From: Geobacillus thermoleovorans
GTDB taxonomy: Bacteria; Bacillota; Bacilli; Bacillales; Anoxybacillaceae
DNA length: 64,000 nt
NCBI RefSeq assembly: GCF_001610955.1
Contig: NZ_CP014335.1
Span: 2,613,001-2,677,000, forward strand
Reading direction: 5' to 3'
Shown here: piece after piece, positions 42,581-53,953 of the stretch
Layout: each line of letters opens with the position of its first letter
Position numbering within the stretch: the first letter of the stretch is position 1
Program-made: the position numbers and the translations under genes
Notes under the pieces: model-generated
Told to the model about the DNA's origin: nothing
The model's input: the letters and a program-made list of their open reading frames with translations, nothing else
Database searches by the model: none

Positions 42581-44344
42581 TTACAACACGCTCGCATGGC
42601 CGCGGTAGACGGCGCCAAAGCCGCCATCGACCGTGATCTCTTGCCCATCTTTAAACAAGCTTGTGGCATTTTCCACCCCGACGACGACCGGAATGCCAAG
42701 GCTTAAGCCGACGACCGCCGCATGGCTCGTCAACCCGCCTTCCTCGGTGATGATCGCCGCCGCTTTTTCGATCGCCGGCATCATATCGGCATCGGTGCTG
42801 ATGGTGACTAAAATGCCGCCCTCTACCATTTTTCGGCACGCCTCTTCTGCCGTTTTGGCGACGACCGCCTTGCCGAATGCCGACTTGCGGCCGATGCCTT
42901 GCCCTTTGGCAAGCAAGTCGCTGATGACGTGCACTTTCATTAAGTTCGTCGATCCCGTTTCGCCGACCGGCACGCCGGCCGTGATGACGACCAAGTCGCC
43001 GTGCTTCACCAAGCCGGAGCGCACTGCCGCGTCGACCGCCACATCGAGCATTTCATCGGTTGTATTGACATGCGGTGCTTCTTTCGTATACACGCCCCAA
43101 ATGAGCGCCAGCCGCCGCGAGACCGCTTCGTTTGATGTCACCGCGATGATCGGGGCTTTCGGGCGGTATTTCGCCACCATCTGCGGCGTTTTTCCGCTCA
43201 CCGTCGGCGTCACGATCGCCGCGACATCCAAATTGAGCGCTGTGTGGGCGACCGATTGGCCGATGGCATCGGTGATCGTCGTTCGGCTCTCTTTCGTGCG
43301 CTGGGACAAAATGTCGCGATGCTCCAACGCCTGCTCGGTGCGGAGCGCGATTTGGTGCATCGTCCTTACCGCTTCGACCGGATACTGGCCGGCTGCGGTT
43401 TCTCCGGAAAGCATGACGGCGTCGGTGCCGTCAAAAATGGCGTTGGCGACATCGCTCGCCTCAGCCCGCGTCGGCCGCGGATTGCGCTGCATCGAGTCGA
43501 GCATTTGCGTCGCCGTGATGACCGGTTTGCCAAGCATGTTGCACTTTTTAATGAGCATTTTTTGAATGAGAGGCACTTCCTCAGCCGGAATCTCAACGCC
43601 AAGGTCGCCGCGCGCCACCATGAGGCCATCGGCGGCTTCCAAAATTTCATCGATGTTGGCGACGCCTTCTTCATTTTCAATTTTCGCGATAATTTGGATA
43701 TGTAAGGCGTCATTCGCCTCGAGCAGCTCGCGGATTTCGAGCACATCAGACGCCCGTCGCACAAACGAGGCGGCGATGAAGTCGATGCCTTGGCGGATGC
43801 CAAATAAAATATCGGCTCGGTCCTTCTCGGTGATGCCCGGCAAATTGACACGCACGCCGGGGACATTGACCCCTTTTTTGTTTTTGAGCACACCGGTGTT
43901 TAGGACGGTCGTGACAATTTCTCCAGCTTGCTTGTCGACCGCGTTGACTTCAAGGCCGATCAACCCGTCGTCCAGCAAAATTTTCGAACCAACGGACACA
44001 TCATCGATCAGCCCCGGATAGGTGACGGAAATTTTTTCCGGCGTGCCGAGCACTTCGCTCATCGAAATGATGAGCTTTGCCCCTTCCTTCAGTTCGACGG
44101 CGCCGTTCTCCATATTGTGCGTGCGGATTTCCGGGCCTTTCGTATCGAGCAAAATGGCGACCGTTTGGCCCGTCCGCCTCGCCGCCTCGCGAATGTTGGC
44201 GATGCGCCGCCCGTGTTCCTCATGATCTCCGTGCGAAAAGTTGAGGCGCGCCACGTTCATCCCCGCTTCGATCAATTGCACGAGCTTGTCTACGCTCTCG
44301 CTTGCCGGCCCGATCGTACAGACGATTTTCGTTTTCCGCTTCAT
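42581..44344 (-). CDS. pyk: Pyruvate kinase with extra C-terminal domain
   Basis: A 587-residue pyruvate kinase, the last glycolytic step. [17 protein letters not shown], the active-site TKGPEIRTH, and [18 protein letters not shown] are conserved. Residues after about 475 form the extra domain typical of Bacillus/Geobacillus enzymes, related to the phosphohistidine domain of PEP-using enzymes ([26 protein letters not shown]); it contains the TSHAA motif. The ATG at 44342-44344 is preceded by AAAGGAAG. It follows pfkA by 27 bp in one operon. Confidence 0.97.
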   Translation of the reverse strand: MKRKTKIVCTIGPASESVDKLVQLIEAGMNVARLNFSHGDHEEHGRRIANIREAARRTGQTVAILLDTKGPEIRTHNMENGAVELKEGAKLIISMSEVLGTPEKISVTYPGLIDDVSVGSKILLDDGLIGLEVNAVDKQAGEIVTTVLNTGVLKNKKGVNVPGVRVNLPGITEKDRADILFGIRQGIDFIAASFVRRASDVLEIRELLEANDALHIQIIAKIENEEGVANIDEILEAADGLMVARGDLGVEIPAEEVPLIQKMLIKKCNMLGKPVITATQMLDSMQRNPRPTRAEASDVANAIFDGTDAVMLSGETAAGQYPVEAVRTMHQIALRTEQALEHRDILSQRTKESRTTITDAIGQSVAHTALNLDVAAIVTPTVSGKTPQMVAKYRPKAPIIAVTSNEAVSRRLALIWGVYTKEAPHVNTTDEMLDVAVDAAVRSGLVKHGDLVVITAGVPVGETGSTNLMKVHVISDLLAKGQGIGRKSAFGKAVVAKTAEEACRKMVEGGILVTISTDADMMPAIEKAAAIITEEGGLTSHAAVVGLSLGIPVVVGVENATSLFKDGQEITVDGGFGAVYRGHASVL

Positions 44345-44371
44345 CACTTCTTCTTCCTTTCCCCTCGGGAA

Positions 44372-45448
<1,077 letters not shown>

Positions 45449-45477
45449 TTACAAAAGTGGATTTTTTCACGATAGAA

Positions 45478-45510
45478 CAAAGCTGTCCCACGACGGAGAC
45501 AGCTTTTTCC
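45478..45510 (-). terminator. Terminator of accD-accA
   Basis: AGCTGTC-type stem: AAGCTGTC and GGACAGCTT around a 9-nt loop; T-runs follow on both strands (TTTGTTC on minus, TTTTTCC on plus). Confidence 0.75.
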
Positions 45511-46488
45511 TTATCTTGCCCGAATCGTTTCCGGCAAAAACGACACTTGGCCCATTTGTTTAAATTTTTCATAGCGCTGCCGGACGAGCTCTTCGCCGTC
45601 AAGCGCCAACAGCTGTTTGAGCGAACGGCGCAGCACGCGGTCAATTTCTTTTGCCTGCTCGTCGGCGTTGCGATGAGCGCCGCCTTTGACTTCTGGAATG
45701 ATTTCATCGATGACGCCGAGCGCCTTTAAGTCATGAGCGGTGATTTTCATCGTTTCCGCCGCCCGCTGCGCCAATGAGGCGTCTTTCCACAAAATCGCCG
45801 CCGCCCCTTCCGGCGAGATGACCGAGTACGTCGAGTTTTCAAGCATATGGATATGATTGCCGACGCCAAGGGCAAGCGCCCCGCCGCTTCCGCCCTCTCC
45901 GATGACGATGCAGACGACAGGCACCGTGAGCCCAGCCATTTCAAACAAGTTGCGGGCGATCGCCTCGCTTTGCCCGCGCTCTTCGGCCGCTTTGCCCGGG
46001 TAGGCGCCTTTCGTGTCGATAAAGCAGATGATCGGCCGCGAAAACTTTTCTGCCTGCTTCATGAGCCGCAACGCCTTCCGGTATCCTTCCGGATGCGGCA
46101 TGCCAAAGTTGCGGCGCAAGTTTTCTTTCGTATCTTTGCCGCGCTGATGACCGATGACCGTCACGGGGAGTCCGTCGTATTTGGCGATGCCGCCGACGAT
46201 CGCCTCGTCATCGCCAAAGCAGCGGTCGCCGTGGCACTCAAGAAAGTTCGTAAACAACCGCTCGATGTAATCGAGCGTCGTCGGCCGCTGCGGGTGGCGG
46301 GCGATTTGCACGCGGTCCCACGGCGTCAAATTCGCATAAATCTCGTTTTCCAGCTTGGCGAGGCGCGCCTCAAGCTTTTCGATTTCCGCCGATAAATCGA
46401 CGTCCGCCGTTTTCATGAACTCTTTCAACTCTTGAATTTTGCGGCGCAGCTCGACAAGCGGCTTTTCGAATTCTAATTCCGCCACCAT
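45511..46488 (-). CDS. accA: Acetyl-CoA carboxylase carboxyltransferase alpha subunit
   Basis: A 325-residue alpha subunit of the carboxyltransferase that moves CO2 from biotin to acetyl-CoA, giving malonyl-CoA. N-terminal coiled region, then crotonase-fold core with [27 protein letters not shown] (in GKDTKEN form), [18 protein letters not shown] and [16 protein letters not shown]. The ATG lies inside the end of accD (16-bp overlap), so the two are coupled for equal amounts. Confidence 0.96.
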   Translation of the reverse strand: MVAELEFEKPLVELRRKIQELKEFMKTADVDLSAEIEKLEARLAKLENEIYANLTPWDRVQIARHPQRPTTLDYIERLFTNFLECHGDRCFGDDEAIVGGIAKYDGLPVTVIGHQRGKDTKENLRRNFGMPHPEGYRKALRLMKQAEKFSRPIICFIDTKGAYPGKAAEERGQSEAIARNLFEMAGLTVPVVCIVIGEGGSGGALALGVGNHIHMLENSTYSVISPEGAAAILWKDASLAQRAAETMKITAHDLKALGVIDEIIPEVKGGAHRNADEQAKEIDRVLRRSLKQLLALDGEELVRQRYEKFKQMGQVSFLPETIRAR

Positions 46489-47345
46489 CCCTCTTCCCCT
46501 CCTTTTTGATGAAGATCCAAGACGACCGCAAGCGTTTCTTTCAGCTCGTGGCGGTGAATGACGGCATCAAGCTGCCCGTGCTTCAGCAAAAACTCCGCCG
46601 TCTGGAAATCGTCCGGCAGCTCTTCGCGCACCGTCTGCTCGATGACGCGGCGGCCGGCAAAACCAATGAGCGCCCCCGGCTCGGCAAAGTTATAATCCCC
46701 AAGCGAGGCGAAACTCGCCGATACACCGCCGGTCGTCGGGTGGGTCATGACGGAGATGAACAAGCCGCCGTCGTTGCTGAACCGTTTGAGCGCCGCGCTT
46801 GTTTTCGCCATTTGCATGAGGCTCAACACCCCTTCCTGCATGCGGGCGCCGCCGGAAGCGGTGAAAATGAGAAACGGCATCTGCTGTTCGCGTGCCCGTT
46901 CGACGGCGCGGGTGATTTTTTCGCCGACGACCGAGCCCATGCTGCCCATGCGAAACGATGAATCCATGACAGCAATGACGAGCGGATGGCCGTCAAGCGC
47001 CCCTTCGCCGGTGACGACCGCCTCGTTCAGCCCTGACTTGCGCCGGTCTTCTTCCAGTTTTTCGATGTAGCCCGGAAAGCCGAGCGGATTGACCGAGATC
47101 ATATCGGCGTCATACTCGCGGAAGCTGCCGTCATCAAGAAGGCTTGCAATCCGTTCACGCGCCGGCATCGGATGATGGTAGCCGCAGCTTAGGCAAACGC
47201 GCAAATTTTTGATCAACTCTTTTGTATACATAATTTTCTTGCATTGCGGACATTTCGTCATCACGCCTTCCGGCACTTCATGCCTCGCTTGTTCTGAAGG
47301 CAGCGGTGCATACTTTTTCTTTTTCACAAACAAGTCTTTCCACAC
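46473..47345 (-). CDS. accD: Acetyl-CoA carboxylase carboxyltransferase beta subunit
   Basis: A 290-residue beta subunit. The N-terminal zinc ribbon is [17 protein letters not shown]; the crotonase core has [12 protein letters not shown] and [12 protein letters not shown]. Start is GTG 47343-47345 ([12 protein letters not shown]) with AGGAGGGG upstream. It overlaps accA by 16 bp and lies just downstream of a FadR-type regulator gene. Confidence 0.96.
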   Translation of the reverse strand: MWKDLFVKKKKYAPLPSEQARHEVPEGVMTKCPQCKKIMYTKELIKNLRVCLSCGYHHPMPARERIASLLDDGSFREYDADMISVNPLGFPGYIEKLEEDRRKSGLNEAVVTGEGALDGHPLVIAVMDSSFRMGSMGSVVGEKITRAVERAREQQMPFLIFTASGGARMQEGVLSLMQMAKTSAALKRFSNDGGLFISVMTHPTTGGVSASFASLGDYNFAEPGALIGFAGRRVIEQTVREELPDDFQTAEFLLKHGQLDAVIHRHELKETLAVVLDLHQKGGEEGWWRN

Positions 47346-47384
47346 GAGGGAGCCCCTCCTTTGCGTTTTCGCCTCTCTACTACT

Positions 47385-48023
47385 TTATCGAAAATGGACA
47401 TCATTGTTTGTCAAACGATGTCCGGCCTGTTTCGACAACGGCGAAGGCCGTTGCGCCTCCCAAACGGCGACAGTCTCCGCCGGATCTTGCCTTTCCAAAG
47501 CGGCAAGCAACTGTTCATAACCGGCGTCGGCAAGGGGCGGCTCGGGCGCAAATGAAGCGGCAAACCCCGACAGCACCCGCCAAATGCGGGCGAGCAAAAC
47601 ATTGCCAGCTGCTTCCACCACCGTCTCGAAAAACCGCGCGAAATCAATCGGTTTTTGACGAACGATTTTTTTCAACTCGTCTACGTCCTCCGCGCTCCGG
47701 CGCCGACACGCAAGGGCAAGCAACAGGCGCTCGATGAGCCATTTTGTTTCCGCCAAATCGGCCTTCGCCCGTTCGTTTTCCAACAAAAACATCGCCAACA
47801 GGTCGATCAGCTGGTGGCTGCCGACCTCACGCCTATACCTCCCCTCGCCGCGCCGCGTTTCAATCAAGCCGAGAAATTCAAGCGCCCGCAACGCCTCGCG
47901 CACCGATGAACGCCCGACGCCGAGCCGTTCGGCCAGCTCGCGCTCCGACGGCAGCTTGTCGCCAGGGGCTAAGTTGTCTTCCGCCATCATGCGGCGGATA
48001 TGTTTTAACGTCTCGGCATACAC
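47385..48023 (-). CDS. FadR/GntR-family transcriptional regulator
   Basis: A GntR-family regulator with winged helix (LAPGDKLPSERELAERLGVGRSSVREALRALEFLGLIETRRGEGRY) and a helical FadR-type effector domain (FCD). I favour GTG 48021-48023 as start (VYAETLKHIRRMM, GAGGAG close before); longer frames up to 48080 exist but run through the palindrome. The length is about 212 residues, short in the effector domain, whose metal-binding His pattern is not evident. Placed directly before accD, where B. subtilis has ytsJ (malic enzyme). It may repress itself and accDA; the effector could be an organic acid or acyl-CoA. Confidence 0.75.
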   Translation of the reverse strand: MYAETLKHIRRMMAEDNLAPGDKLPSERELAERLGVGRSSVREALRALEFLGLIETRRGEGRYRREVGSHQLIDLLAMFLLENERAKADLAETKWLIERLLLALACRRRSAEDVDELKKIVRQKPIDFARFFETVVEAAGNVLLARIWRVLSGFAASFAPEPPLADAGYEQLLAALERQDPAETVAVWEAQRPSPLSKQAGHRLTNNDVHFR

Positions 48024-48068
48024 GTTCTCCTCTTTGATACAATGACCCCTCTCCTTCGCTTCATCCAC

Positions 48069-48079
48069 TGGTCTGACCA
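48069..48079. promoter_or_regulatory. Palindromic GntR/FadR-type operator
   Basis: TGGTCTGACCA fits the GntR/FadR-subfamily operator pattern TNGTNNNACNA exactly. It lies at the start region of the regulator gene; a weak promoter (TTTACT, 17 bp, TATCGT on the minus strand) lies just upstream. Autoregulation is inferred. Confidence 0.7.
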
Positions 48080-48127
48080 CCTAATGGTTATACGATATAA
48101 CAAAATAATGAAATAGTAAAGAGCGAT

Positions 48128-51100
48128 TTACTTGACGACCACGCGTCCGAAGCTGAACAAGGAAAGCAGTTCATCGACAAGCGGGGCGGTGAGATCGGCC
48201 GCATACCGCTCGGGAAGACGGAGAAGCTTTCGCTTCGCTTCATCGTACAAATACACCGGAGTGCGGCCTTGGTGTCGTTCCAACAGCGGCTTCAGCGCGG
48301 CAAGACGCGCCTTGTCTTGGCGGCTGGCGTCGATATACAACGCCGACGCCGTCAAGCGTTCGGCCCGGCGGATGATGAGCTGACGCCGTCCGCCGCGCAC
48401 CTCAATCGTTCCGGCAAGCAATACAAACTGCCCTTCTTTCAATATGTCCGCCGCGCGGCGGTAAACGTTCGGAAACGCCACCGCCTCCAATTCCCCGCTC
48501 TCATCGCCGACGGTGAAAAACGCCATTTCTTCACCCTGCTTTGTTCTCGTTTTCCGTATGCGGACGACCGCTCCCCCGACTACAGTTGACGGACCTTGTA
48601 CATCGGCAACACACACCGCCCCCGCCGCTTGCAGCAACGGGCGGCACACCGCCGCCGGATGCGGGGTGACGGCGAAGCCAAGAAACTCCGCTTCCCGCCG
48701 CCGCCGTTCGGACAAAGGCCACGAATGTGCGGCAGCATATTTCGGTTTTAACGACAGCCCTCCGGCTTGCAGCGCCTGAACCCATTGCGCATGTTCGATC
48801 GCAATGTCAATGCTGGCAAGAAGCGAAGCCCGATCTGCACCGAACTCGTCAAACGCCCCAACGGAAATGAGCGCCTCGAGCGCCGGGCGCCCGAGCCCTT
48901 TTGGCAGCAGGCGAGCAGCGAAATCAAAGAAGTCGGCAAACGGTCCGTTCGCTTTCCGCTCCTCGACAATCAGCTTCGCCGCCGAGCCGACTTGCTTCAC
49001 CATCGCGAGCCCAAGGCGAATGGCGCTCCCCTCCACGGAAGAGCGAAAACCGCTTTTGTTGACCGACGGCAAAAGGACGTTGATCCCTTTTCGCGCCGCC
49101 TCCCAATAGTATACCGCCGCTTTTTCTCGGTCGCCGGAAGCATTGGTGAGCATGACCGCATAAAAACAAAGCGGGTAATGAGCTTTCATATACGCCATCG
49201 CATACGACAACATCGCATAGCTGACCGCGTGGCTTCGGTTGAAGCCGTAATCGGCAAAGCGGACGATGTGTCGGTACAGTTCCTCGGCGACTGCTTTCGG
49301 ATAGCCGTTCGCCACGCAGCCGGCGACAAACGCCTGACGCTGCTCAGCAAGCAGCGCTTTCTCTTTTTTCGCCACCGCCCGGCGAAGCACGTCCGCTTGT
49401 CCGAGCGAAAATCCGGCAAGCCGGGCGGCGATTTGCATAATTTGCTCCTGGTAGATCAACACCCCGTATGTGGGCGCCAAAATCGTCTCAAGATCAGGAT
49501 GGGCATAGGACACCGGCTCTTCCCCGCGCTTGCGCCGGATGTAAACGGGGATCATTTGCATCGGCCCTGGCCGATACAAGGCATTGACGGCGACGACATC
49601 TTCCAATTGCGACGGCCGCAGCTCGGCGAGCACGCGCTTCATCCCGCTTGATTCCAGCTGAAAAATGCCGTTTGTATCTCCAGCGCCAAGCAGCGCGTAC
49701 GTTTTTTCATCATTGAGCGGCAACGTGCGGATGTCAAACGGCTTTCCTGTCTGCCGCTCGATCAAACGCACGATCTGCTCGATCAACGTGAGCGTGCGCA
49801 AACCGAGAAAATCAATTTTCAGCAATCCAAGCGCTTCAAGCGCCCCCATCGCGTATTGCGTCAGCGGCCATTCGCCATGGCTTGGCTGCAGCGGCACGAA
49901 GCGAACGAGCGGCTCCGGGCTGATGATGACACCAGCAGCGTGGATCGACGTATGGCGCGGCAGCCCTTCCAGTTTTTGCGCAACAGCCAGCCACTCTCTC
50001 CCTTGCGGAACCGCTGCCACCGCGCGCCGAAAAGCGGCGGACTCGGCATGCCATTGGCGGAGCGTCACACTTTGTTTGCTCGGCAGCAGCGCCGCGACCT
50101 GTTCCGCCTCCCGCCCAGGGACGCCAAGCGCTTTGGCCGTCTCGCGCAGCGCCGCTTTGGCGCCGAACGTACCGAACGTAATGATTTGCGCAACGCGGTC
50201 GCGCCCGTATTTATCCGCCACATAGCGAATCACTTCTTCGCGCCGGTCATCAGGAAAATCCAAGTCAATATCCGGCACCGACGCCCGCTCCGGATTTAAA
50301 AACCGTTCAAACAAAAGCCCATACTTGATCGGATCGACATCGGTGATCGACAATGCGTAGGCGACAAGCGACCCGGCCGCCGAACCGCGGCCCGGGCCGG
50401 TTAAGATGCCGCGCCGGCGGGCGTAGGCGAGCACATCGGCGACGATCAAAAAATAGTCGCTGAAATGAAGCGACTGAATCACATCCAGCTCATGCGAAAG
50501 CCGACGCCAGTAGCGCTCATCGGCCGACGGCACGCGTCGGGCGAGCCCTTGTTCCGATAAGCGGCGCAAATAACTGTCGGCCGTCTCTCCGTCCGGAACG
50601 GGATACGCCGGCAGCCGCCAGCCGCCAAACTCGATCTGCAGCTCGCATTGATCGGCGATCGCCAGGCTGTTCTCGAGCGCCTCCGGCAAGTCCGCAAACC
50701 GGCGCGCCATCTCCTCTGGCCCCGCCAAATAGCGGCCGTTATCGTCCTCAATGTCAGCGAGCAGCGCGCCGCGGCCGATGGCCTGCAAGCAACGCCACGC
50801 CACGGCATCGCTGCGCTCCACGTAACGGACGTCGTTCGTCGCCACGATCGGGACGCCGGTTTCCTCCACCAGCTGCAACAACCCGGCTTCATATGGGGCT
50901 CGCGTTTGCTCGCCGCGCTGAACGGCGACATACAGCCGTCCTGGAAACAGCTGATGATAGCGGCCAAGCGCCTCTTTCGCCCGCTCCCATTCGCCGGCGG
51001 CCACAAGCGACTCGACGCGTCCCTCGCTTCCGGGAGTGATGGCGATGATGCCGCCGCTTAAGCGTACAAGAGCGACTTCCTCCATATGCTTTGTTTCCCC

Positions 51101-51403
51101 CATTTGCATCATGGTGCTGATTTCAAGCAAATGGCGATACCCCTCTTCATTGGCGGCCAACAGCACGAGCGGGAACGCTTCCTCCCCAGAAAGAGCGACA
51201 TCAGCCGTCACGCCGATAATCGGGCGAATGCCGTTCTGCTTGCATTCCCGGTAAAACGGAATAGCGCCATACAACACATTCCGGTCCGTGAGCGCGAGCG
51301 CTTGATAGCCGAGCTGTTTCGCCCTCGCTGCAAGCGCCTCCACCGCCGCTGCACTTTGAAACAAACTGTATCCGCTCAACACATGCAAGTGGACGAACAT
51401 CAT
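48128..51403 (-). CDS. dnaE: DNA polymerase III alpha subunit DnaE
   Basis: A 1091-residue C-family polymerase of the DnaE type, which in Bacillus extends primers together with PolC. N-terminal PHP domain starts FVHLHVLSGYSLFQS. The catalytic core has PDIDLDFPDDRR (paired Asp), GRGSAAGSLVAYAL and the finger region; helix-hairpin-helix, then an OB domain (VGGAVVRIRKTRTKQGEEMAFFTVGDESG in pieces) end it. The start is one of two adjacent ATGs (51401-51403 chosen), with GGGAGGG upstream. Confidence 0.94.
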   Translation of the reverse strand: MMFVHLHVLSGYSLFQSAAAVEALAARAKQLGYQALALTDRNVLYGAIPFYRECKQNGIRPIIGVTADVALSGEEAFPLVLLAANEEGYRHLLEISTMMQMGETKHMEEVALVRLSGGIIAITPGSEGRVESLVAAGEWERAKEALGRYHQLFPGRLYVAVQRGEQTRAPYEAGLLQLVEETGVPIVATNDVRYVERSDAVAWRCLQAIGRGALLADIEDDNGRYLAGPEEMARRFADLPEALENSLAIADQCELQIEFGGWRLPAYPVPDGETADSYLRRLSEQGLARRVPSADERYWRRLSHELDVIQSLHFSDYFLIVADVLAYARRRGILTGPGRGSAAGSLVAYALSITDVDPIKYGLLFERFLNPERASVPDIDLDFPDDRREEVIRYVADKYGRDRVAQIITFGTFGAKAALRETAKALGVPGREAEQVAALLPSKQSVTLRQWHAESAAFRRAVAAVPQGREWLAVAQKLEGLPRHTSIHAAGVIISPEPLVRFVPLQPSHGEWPLTQYAMGALEALGLLKIDFLGLRTLTLIEQIVRLIERQTGKPFDIRTLPLNDEKTYALLGAGDTNGIFQLESSGMKRVLAELRPSQLEDVVAVNALYRPGPMQMIPVYIRRKRGEEPVSYAHPDLETILAPTYGVLIYQEQIMQIAARLAGFSLGQADVLRRAVAKKEKALLAEQRQAFVAGCVANGYPKAVAEELYRHIVRFADYGFNRSHAVSYAMLSYAMAYMKAHYPLCFYAVMLTNASGDREKAAVYYWEAARKGINVLLPSVNKSGFRSSVEGSAIRLGLAMVKQVGSAAKLIVEERKANGPFADFFDFAARLLPKGLGRPALEALISVGAFDEFGADRASLLASIDIAIEHAQWVQALQAGGLSLKPKYAAAHSWPLSERRRREAEFLGFAVTPHPAAVCRPLLQAAGAVCVADVQGPSTVVGGAVVRIRKTRTKQGEEMAFFTVGDESGELEAVAFPNVYRRAADILKEGQFVLLAGTIEVRGGRRQLIIRRAERLTASALYIDASRQDKARLAALKPLLERHQGRTPVYLYDEAKRKLLRLPERYAADLTAPLVDELLSLFSFGRVVVK

Positions 51404-51518
51404 GACCATCCCTCCCTCATCCGTGCGCTTGACGGGCGAAAACTTTTCTTTCGGCTACATACTCCGTCCACCCTATTGATATACATAGATAAGAGAGAAA
51501 GAAAGGGCGGGGAAACGC

Positions 51519-51860
51519 ATGAACGAAAAAGCGGCCTTCTTGCCGGCGTTTATTCAAAGCTATTTTATCGCCGTCGGCGTGCTGCTTGGCGGCGCCATCA
51601 TCGGCGCGCTCGGCGCGTTTTTGAGCGGCGGCCAGCCGCTGACGGCCATGTACCGATTTGCCGGCGATTTGCGCATTTGGGCGGTCGTCGCCGCCATCGG
51701 CGGGACGTTTGACACGTTTTACGTCGTTGAGCGAGGGCTGTTTTTAGGGGAAACGAAAGACATCGTGCGGCAATTTTTGCTCATTTTGTCCGCCATGGGC
51801 GGAGCACAGACCGGAGTGGCGATCATCACGTGGCTGACGCAGGAGCACATTTCGCCATGA
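51519..51860 (+). CDS. ytrH: Sporulation membrane protein YtrH
   Basis: A 113-residue membrane protein (three helices: AVGVLLGGAIIGALGAFLSG, LRIWAVVAAIGGTFDTFYVV, FLLILSAMGGAQTGVAIITW) of the YtrH family, needed for full sporulation under sigma-E control in B. subtilis. It overlaps ytrI by 4 bp (ATGA) and diverges from dnaE. GGCGGGGAAACGC precedes the ATG. Confidence 0.88.
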   Translation: MNEKAAFLPAFIQSYFIAVGVLLGGAIIGALGAFLSGGQPLTAMYRFAGDLRIWAVVAAIGGTFDTFYVVERGLFLGETKDIVRQFLLILSAMGGAQTGVAIITWLTQEHISP

Positions 51861-52360
51861 GAATTCCTCCGTATTACCAATACCCGTCATGGCAGCGCTT
51901 TTTCGCCGGCGCGGCGATCGGAGCGCTCATCAGTTGGTTTGTCTTTTTGTATATTTTCGGCGTCTTGCAGGAAAAACAAGTGCAACACGTCAATGAGCTC
52001 AACGAACAGATCGCCGATTTGCAAAACGAAATTCGCATTTGGCAGGAAGACTATATTCATTACAATAAGGAAATGAAAAAAAAGCTGACCGTGCAGGACG
52101 TTTCCGTCCATCTCGCCAACGCCGAGCAATATAAACTTGATTCATACACGACGTTTCGCATTGAAGACAGCGTCAAAGAAGATTTGTCCCATTTGATTGC
52201 GAAAGATATCGAAACAGTGTACAACAGCCGCGAACTGATTGAGCGGGCAATTGAAAACAAAACGTATACGATCCACGAGAAGACATACCGGCTTGAACTT
52301 CACACACTCACGATCTTTACCTTGTTGGCCGTCGAAGTCAAACTGACGCCGCTTCCGTAG
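51857..52360 (+). CDS. ytrI: Sporulation membrane protein YtrI
   Basis: A 167-residue protein with one membrane helix (FFAGAAIGALISWFVFLYIFGVL) then a coiled coil (QVQHVNELNEQIADLQNEIRIWQEDY) and an extracytoplasmic domain. Start ATG 51857 overlaps the ytrH stop. It is the partner of ytrH in sporulation in B. subtilis. Confidence 0.87.
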   Translation: MRIPPYYQYPSWQRFFAGAAIGALISWFVFLYIFGVLQEKQVQHVNELNEQIADLQNEIRIWQEDYIHYNKEMKKKLTVQDVSVHLANAEQYKLDSYTTFRIEDSVKEDLSHLIAKDIETVYNSRELIERAIENKTYTIHEKTYRLELHTLTIFTLLAVEVKLTPLP

Positions 52361-52419
52361 AGCGCACCTTGCCGCCCCATTCCGCCGCGGTGGAGTGCCA
52401 AACAAGCGCGTCTTGCGGG

Positions 52420-52462
52420 AAAAGAGGGTGTCCCGAAAGCCTTCGGGACGCCTTCTCCTATC
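52420..52462 (+). terminator. Terminator of ytrHI
   Basis: GGGTGTCCCGAA/TTCGGGACGCC hairpin then TTCTCCT. Stem resembles those at 23699 and 42535. T-tract is weak. Confidence 0.65.
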
Positions 52463-52512
52463 AACATGACGCTTCATTTGAAACAACAACTTTTTAAAAC
52501 CACCCGTTTCCG

Positions 52513-53460
52513 TCACCGCTCAGCCCGGCAAACCGCTTTTACGTCTTCAATCACGCGATCCGCTTCCTCCCAAGAAGCAATGGACGCACCGGCTGCGAGC
52601 GGATGGCCGCCGCCGCCGTAGCGTTTGGCGACCACATTGATGACCGGCCCTTTGGAACGGAAGCGGACGCGGATTTCCCGTTCTTCCTCAATGAAAAACA
52701 CCCAGGCGACAATGCCGTCAATATTGCCGAGCAAACTGACGAGTTGCGACGCCTCAAGCGGGGTGACGCCGTATTCCCCAAGCAGCGCCCGCGGCATTTT
52801 CACAGCCGCCACCCCTTCCTCGATCATAAAGTTCGACAGCACATAACCGCTTAAGCGGGCGAGCGGCAAGCTCGTCCGATACAATCCGTCGTACAATTCC
52901 GTCAGCGAAAAACCGTACGAAATGAGCTCCCCAGCGTAGCGGAACGTTTTTTCACTTGTGCGCGGAAACAAAAAGCGGCCCGTATCGCCGACAATGCCGG
53001 CGTAAATGAGACGCGCCGCCTCAGCGGTCATCGTCAACCCTTCCTCTTTCCCCGCCAAATAAAACTCATAAATCATCTCGCTTGTCGAACTGGCGGCGGT
53101 ATCGACCCACATAATGTCGCCATACGGCGTGTCGTTCGGGTGATGGTCAATTTTAATGAGCTTTCGCCCGAGCCGATAGCGGCTGTCGCAAATCCGCTCC
53201 TCATTGGCTGTATCGCAGACGATCACAAGCGCCTGTTCATAAACGGCATCGTCAATGACATCCATTTGTCGTAAAAATGATAACGATGGGTCATCGGTCC
53301 CCACCGCATACACTCGTTTTTCCGGAAACGACGCCCGAAGCAACGCCGCCAACCCGCCTTGCGACCCGTACGCGTCCGGGTCCGGGCGAACATGGCGGTG
53401 GATGATGATCGTGTCAAATTCACGAATCGCATCAAGAATTTGTTGATGAACCGGTTTCAT
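52513..53460 (-). CDS. nrnA: Bifunctional oligoribonuclease / pAp phosphatase NrnA
   Basis: A 315-residue DHH/DHHA1 family enzyme that degrades nanoRNA and pAp. Motifs IIHRHVRPDPDAYGSQ, VIVCDTAN, KLIKIDHHPNDT and the C-terminal KRYGGGGHPLAAGAS are present. The start is ATG 53458-53460 with AAAGGGGAAG upstream. Converges with ytrHI. Confidence 0.93.
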   Translation of the reverse strand: MKPVHQQILDAIREFDTIIIHRHVRPDPDAYGSQGGLAALLRASFPEKRVYAVGTDDPSLSFLRQMDVIDDAVYEQALVIVCDTANEERICDSRYRLGRKLIKIDHHPNDTPYGDIMWVDTAASSTSEMIYEFYLAGKEEGLTMTAEAARLIYAGIVGDTGRFLFPRTSEKTFRYAGELISYGFSLTELYDGLYRTSLPLARLSGYVLSNFMIEEGVAAVKMPRALLGEYGVTPLEASQLVSLLGNIDGIVAWVFFIEEEREIRVRFRSKGPVINVVAKRYGGGGHPLAAGASIASWEEADRVIEDVKAVCRAER

Positions 53461-53560
53461 TCGTTCTTCCCCTTTAGTCACCTGTCATATTCAACCGCTG
53501 GCATTTTTCCCTGCTTCTATGTACAATGAAAAAAGAAATGAACAACGGAGGGACCCAACC

Positions 53561-53869
53561 ATGCCAGCCTTGGTTATTTTCATTATATTTTCCTTTTCGT
53601 TTTACGTCTATTATAAAATCCGCTACGTCCGCTCCCAGCGCCCGATGGAACGCCGCTTTCTCTCAGCGAAATCGAGCATGGCGCTTGGACTGTTCGTTGC
53701 CTTGTTCGGGATCAACCAATTGTTTTTGTATCAGACAACCGTGACCTATATCATCTGCGCCATTTTTATCGCCTTAGGCTTCGGGAGCGTTTGGGCCGGC
53801 TACCGCGCCTACCGCTGCTATCTGCCGCAGGCGGTCGAAGAGGCAAAGGAAGCGGCAAAACAAGGGTAA
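53561..53869 (+). CDS. ytpI: YtpI-like membrane protein
   Basis: A 102-residue protein of the YtpI family with three membrane helices (LVIFIIFSFSFYVYYKI, MALGLFVALFGINQLFLYQ, YIICAIFIALGFGSVWAGY). Function unknown. Start ATG 53561 with CGGAGGG before it. Divergent from nrnA. Confidence 0.85.
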   Translation: MPALVIFIIFSFSFYVYYKIRYVRSQRPMERRFLSAKSSMALGLFVALFGINQLFLYQTTVTYIICAIFIALGFGSVWAGYRAYRCYLPQAVEEAKEAAKQG

Positions 53870-53904
53870 TGCCGTTTGGCGTATGCGCCGGTCAACGATA
53901 AAGG

Positions 53905-53946
53905 AAAAGGATGTTCCCATAAGGAAGTGGACATCCTTTTTTTCCT
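53905..53946. terminator. Bidirectional terminator between ytpI and ytoI
   Basis: AAAGGATGT/ACATCCTTT (9 bp) with a 16-nt loop; seven T follow on the plus strand, TTCC on the minus strand. Confidence 0.82.
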
Positions 53947-53953
53947 TTACCGT

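Noticed and set aside
52420..52462. Possible small RNA hairpin after ytrI
   Set aside because: Explained as a terminator of the ytrHI transcript.
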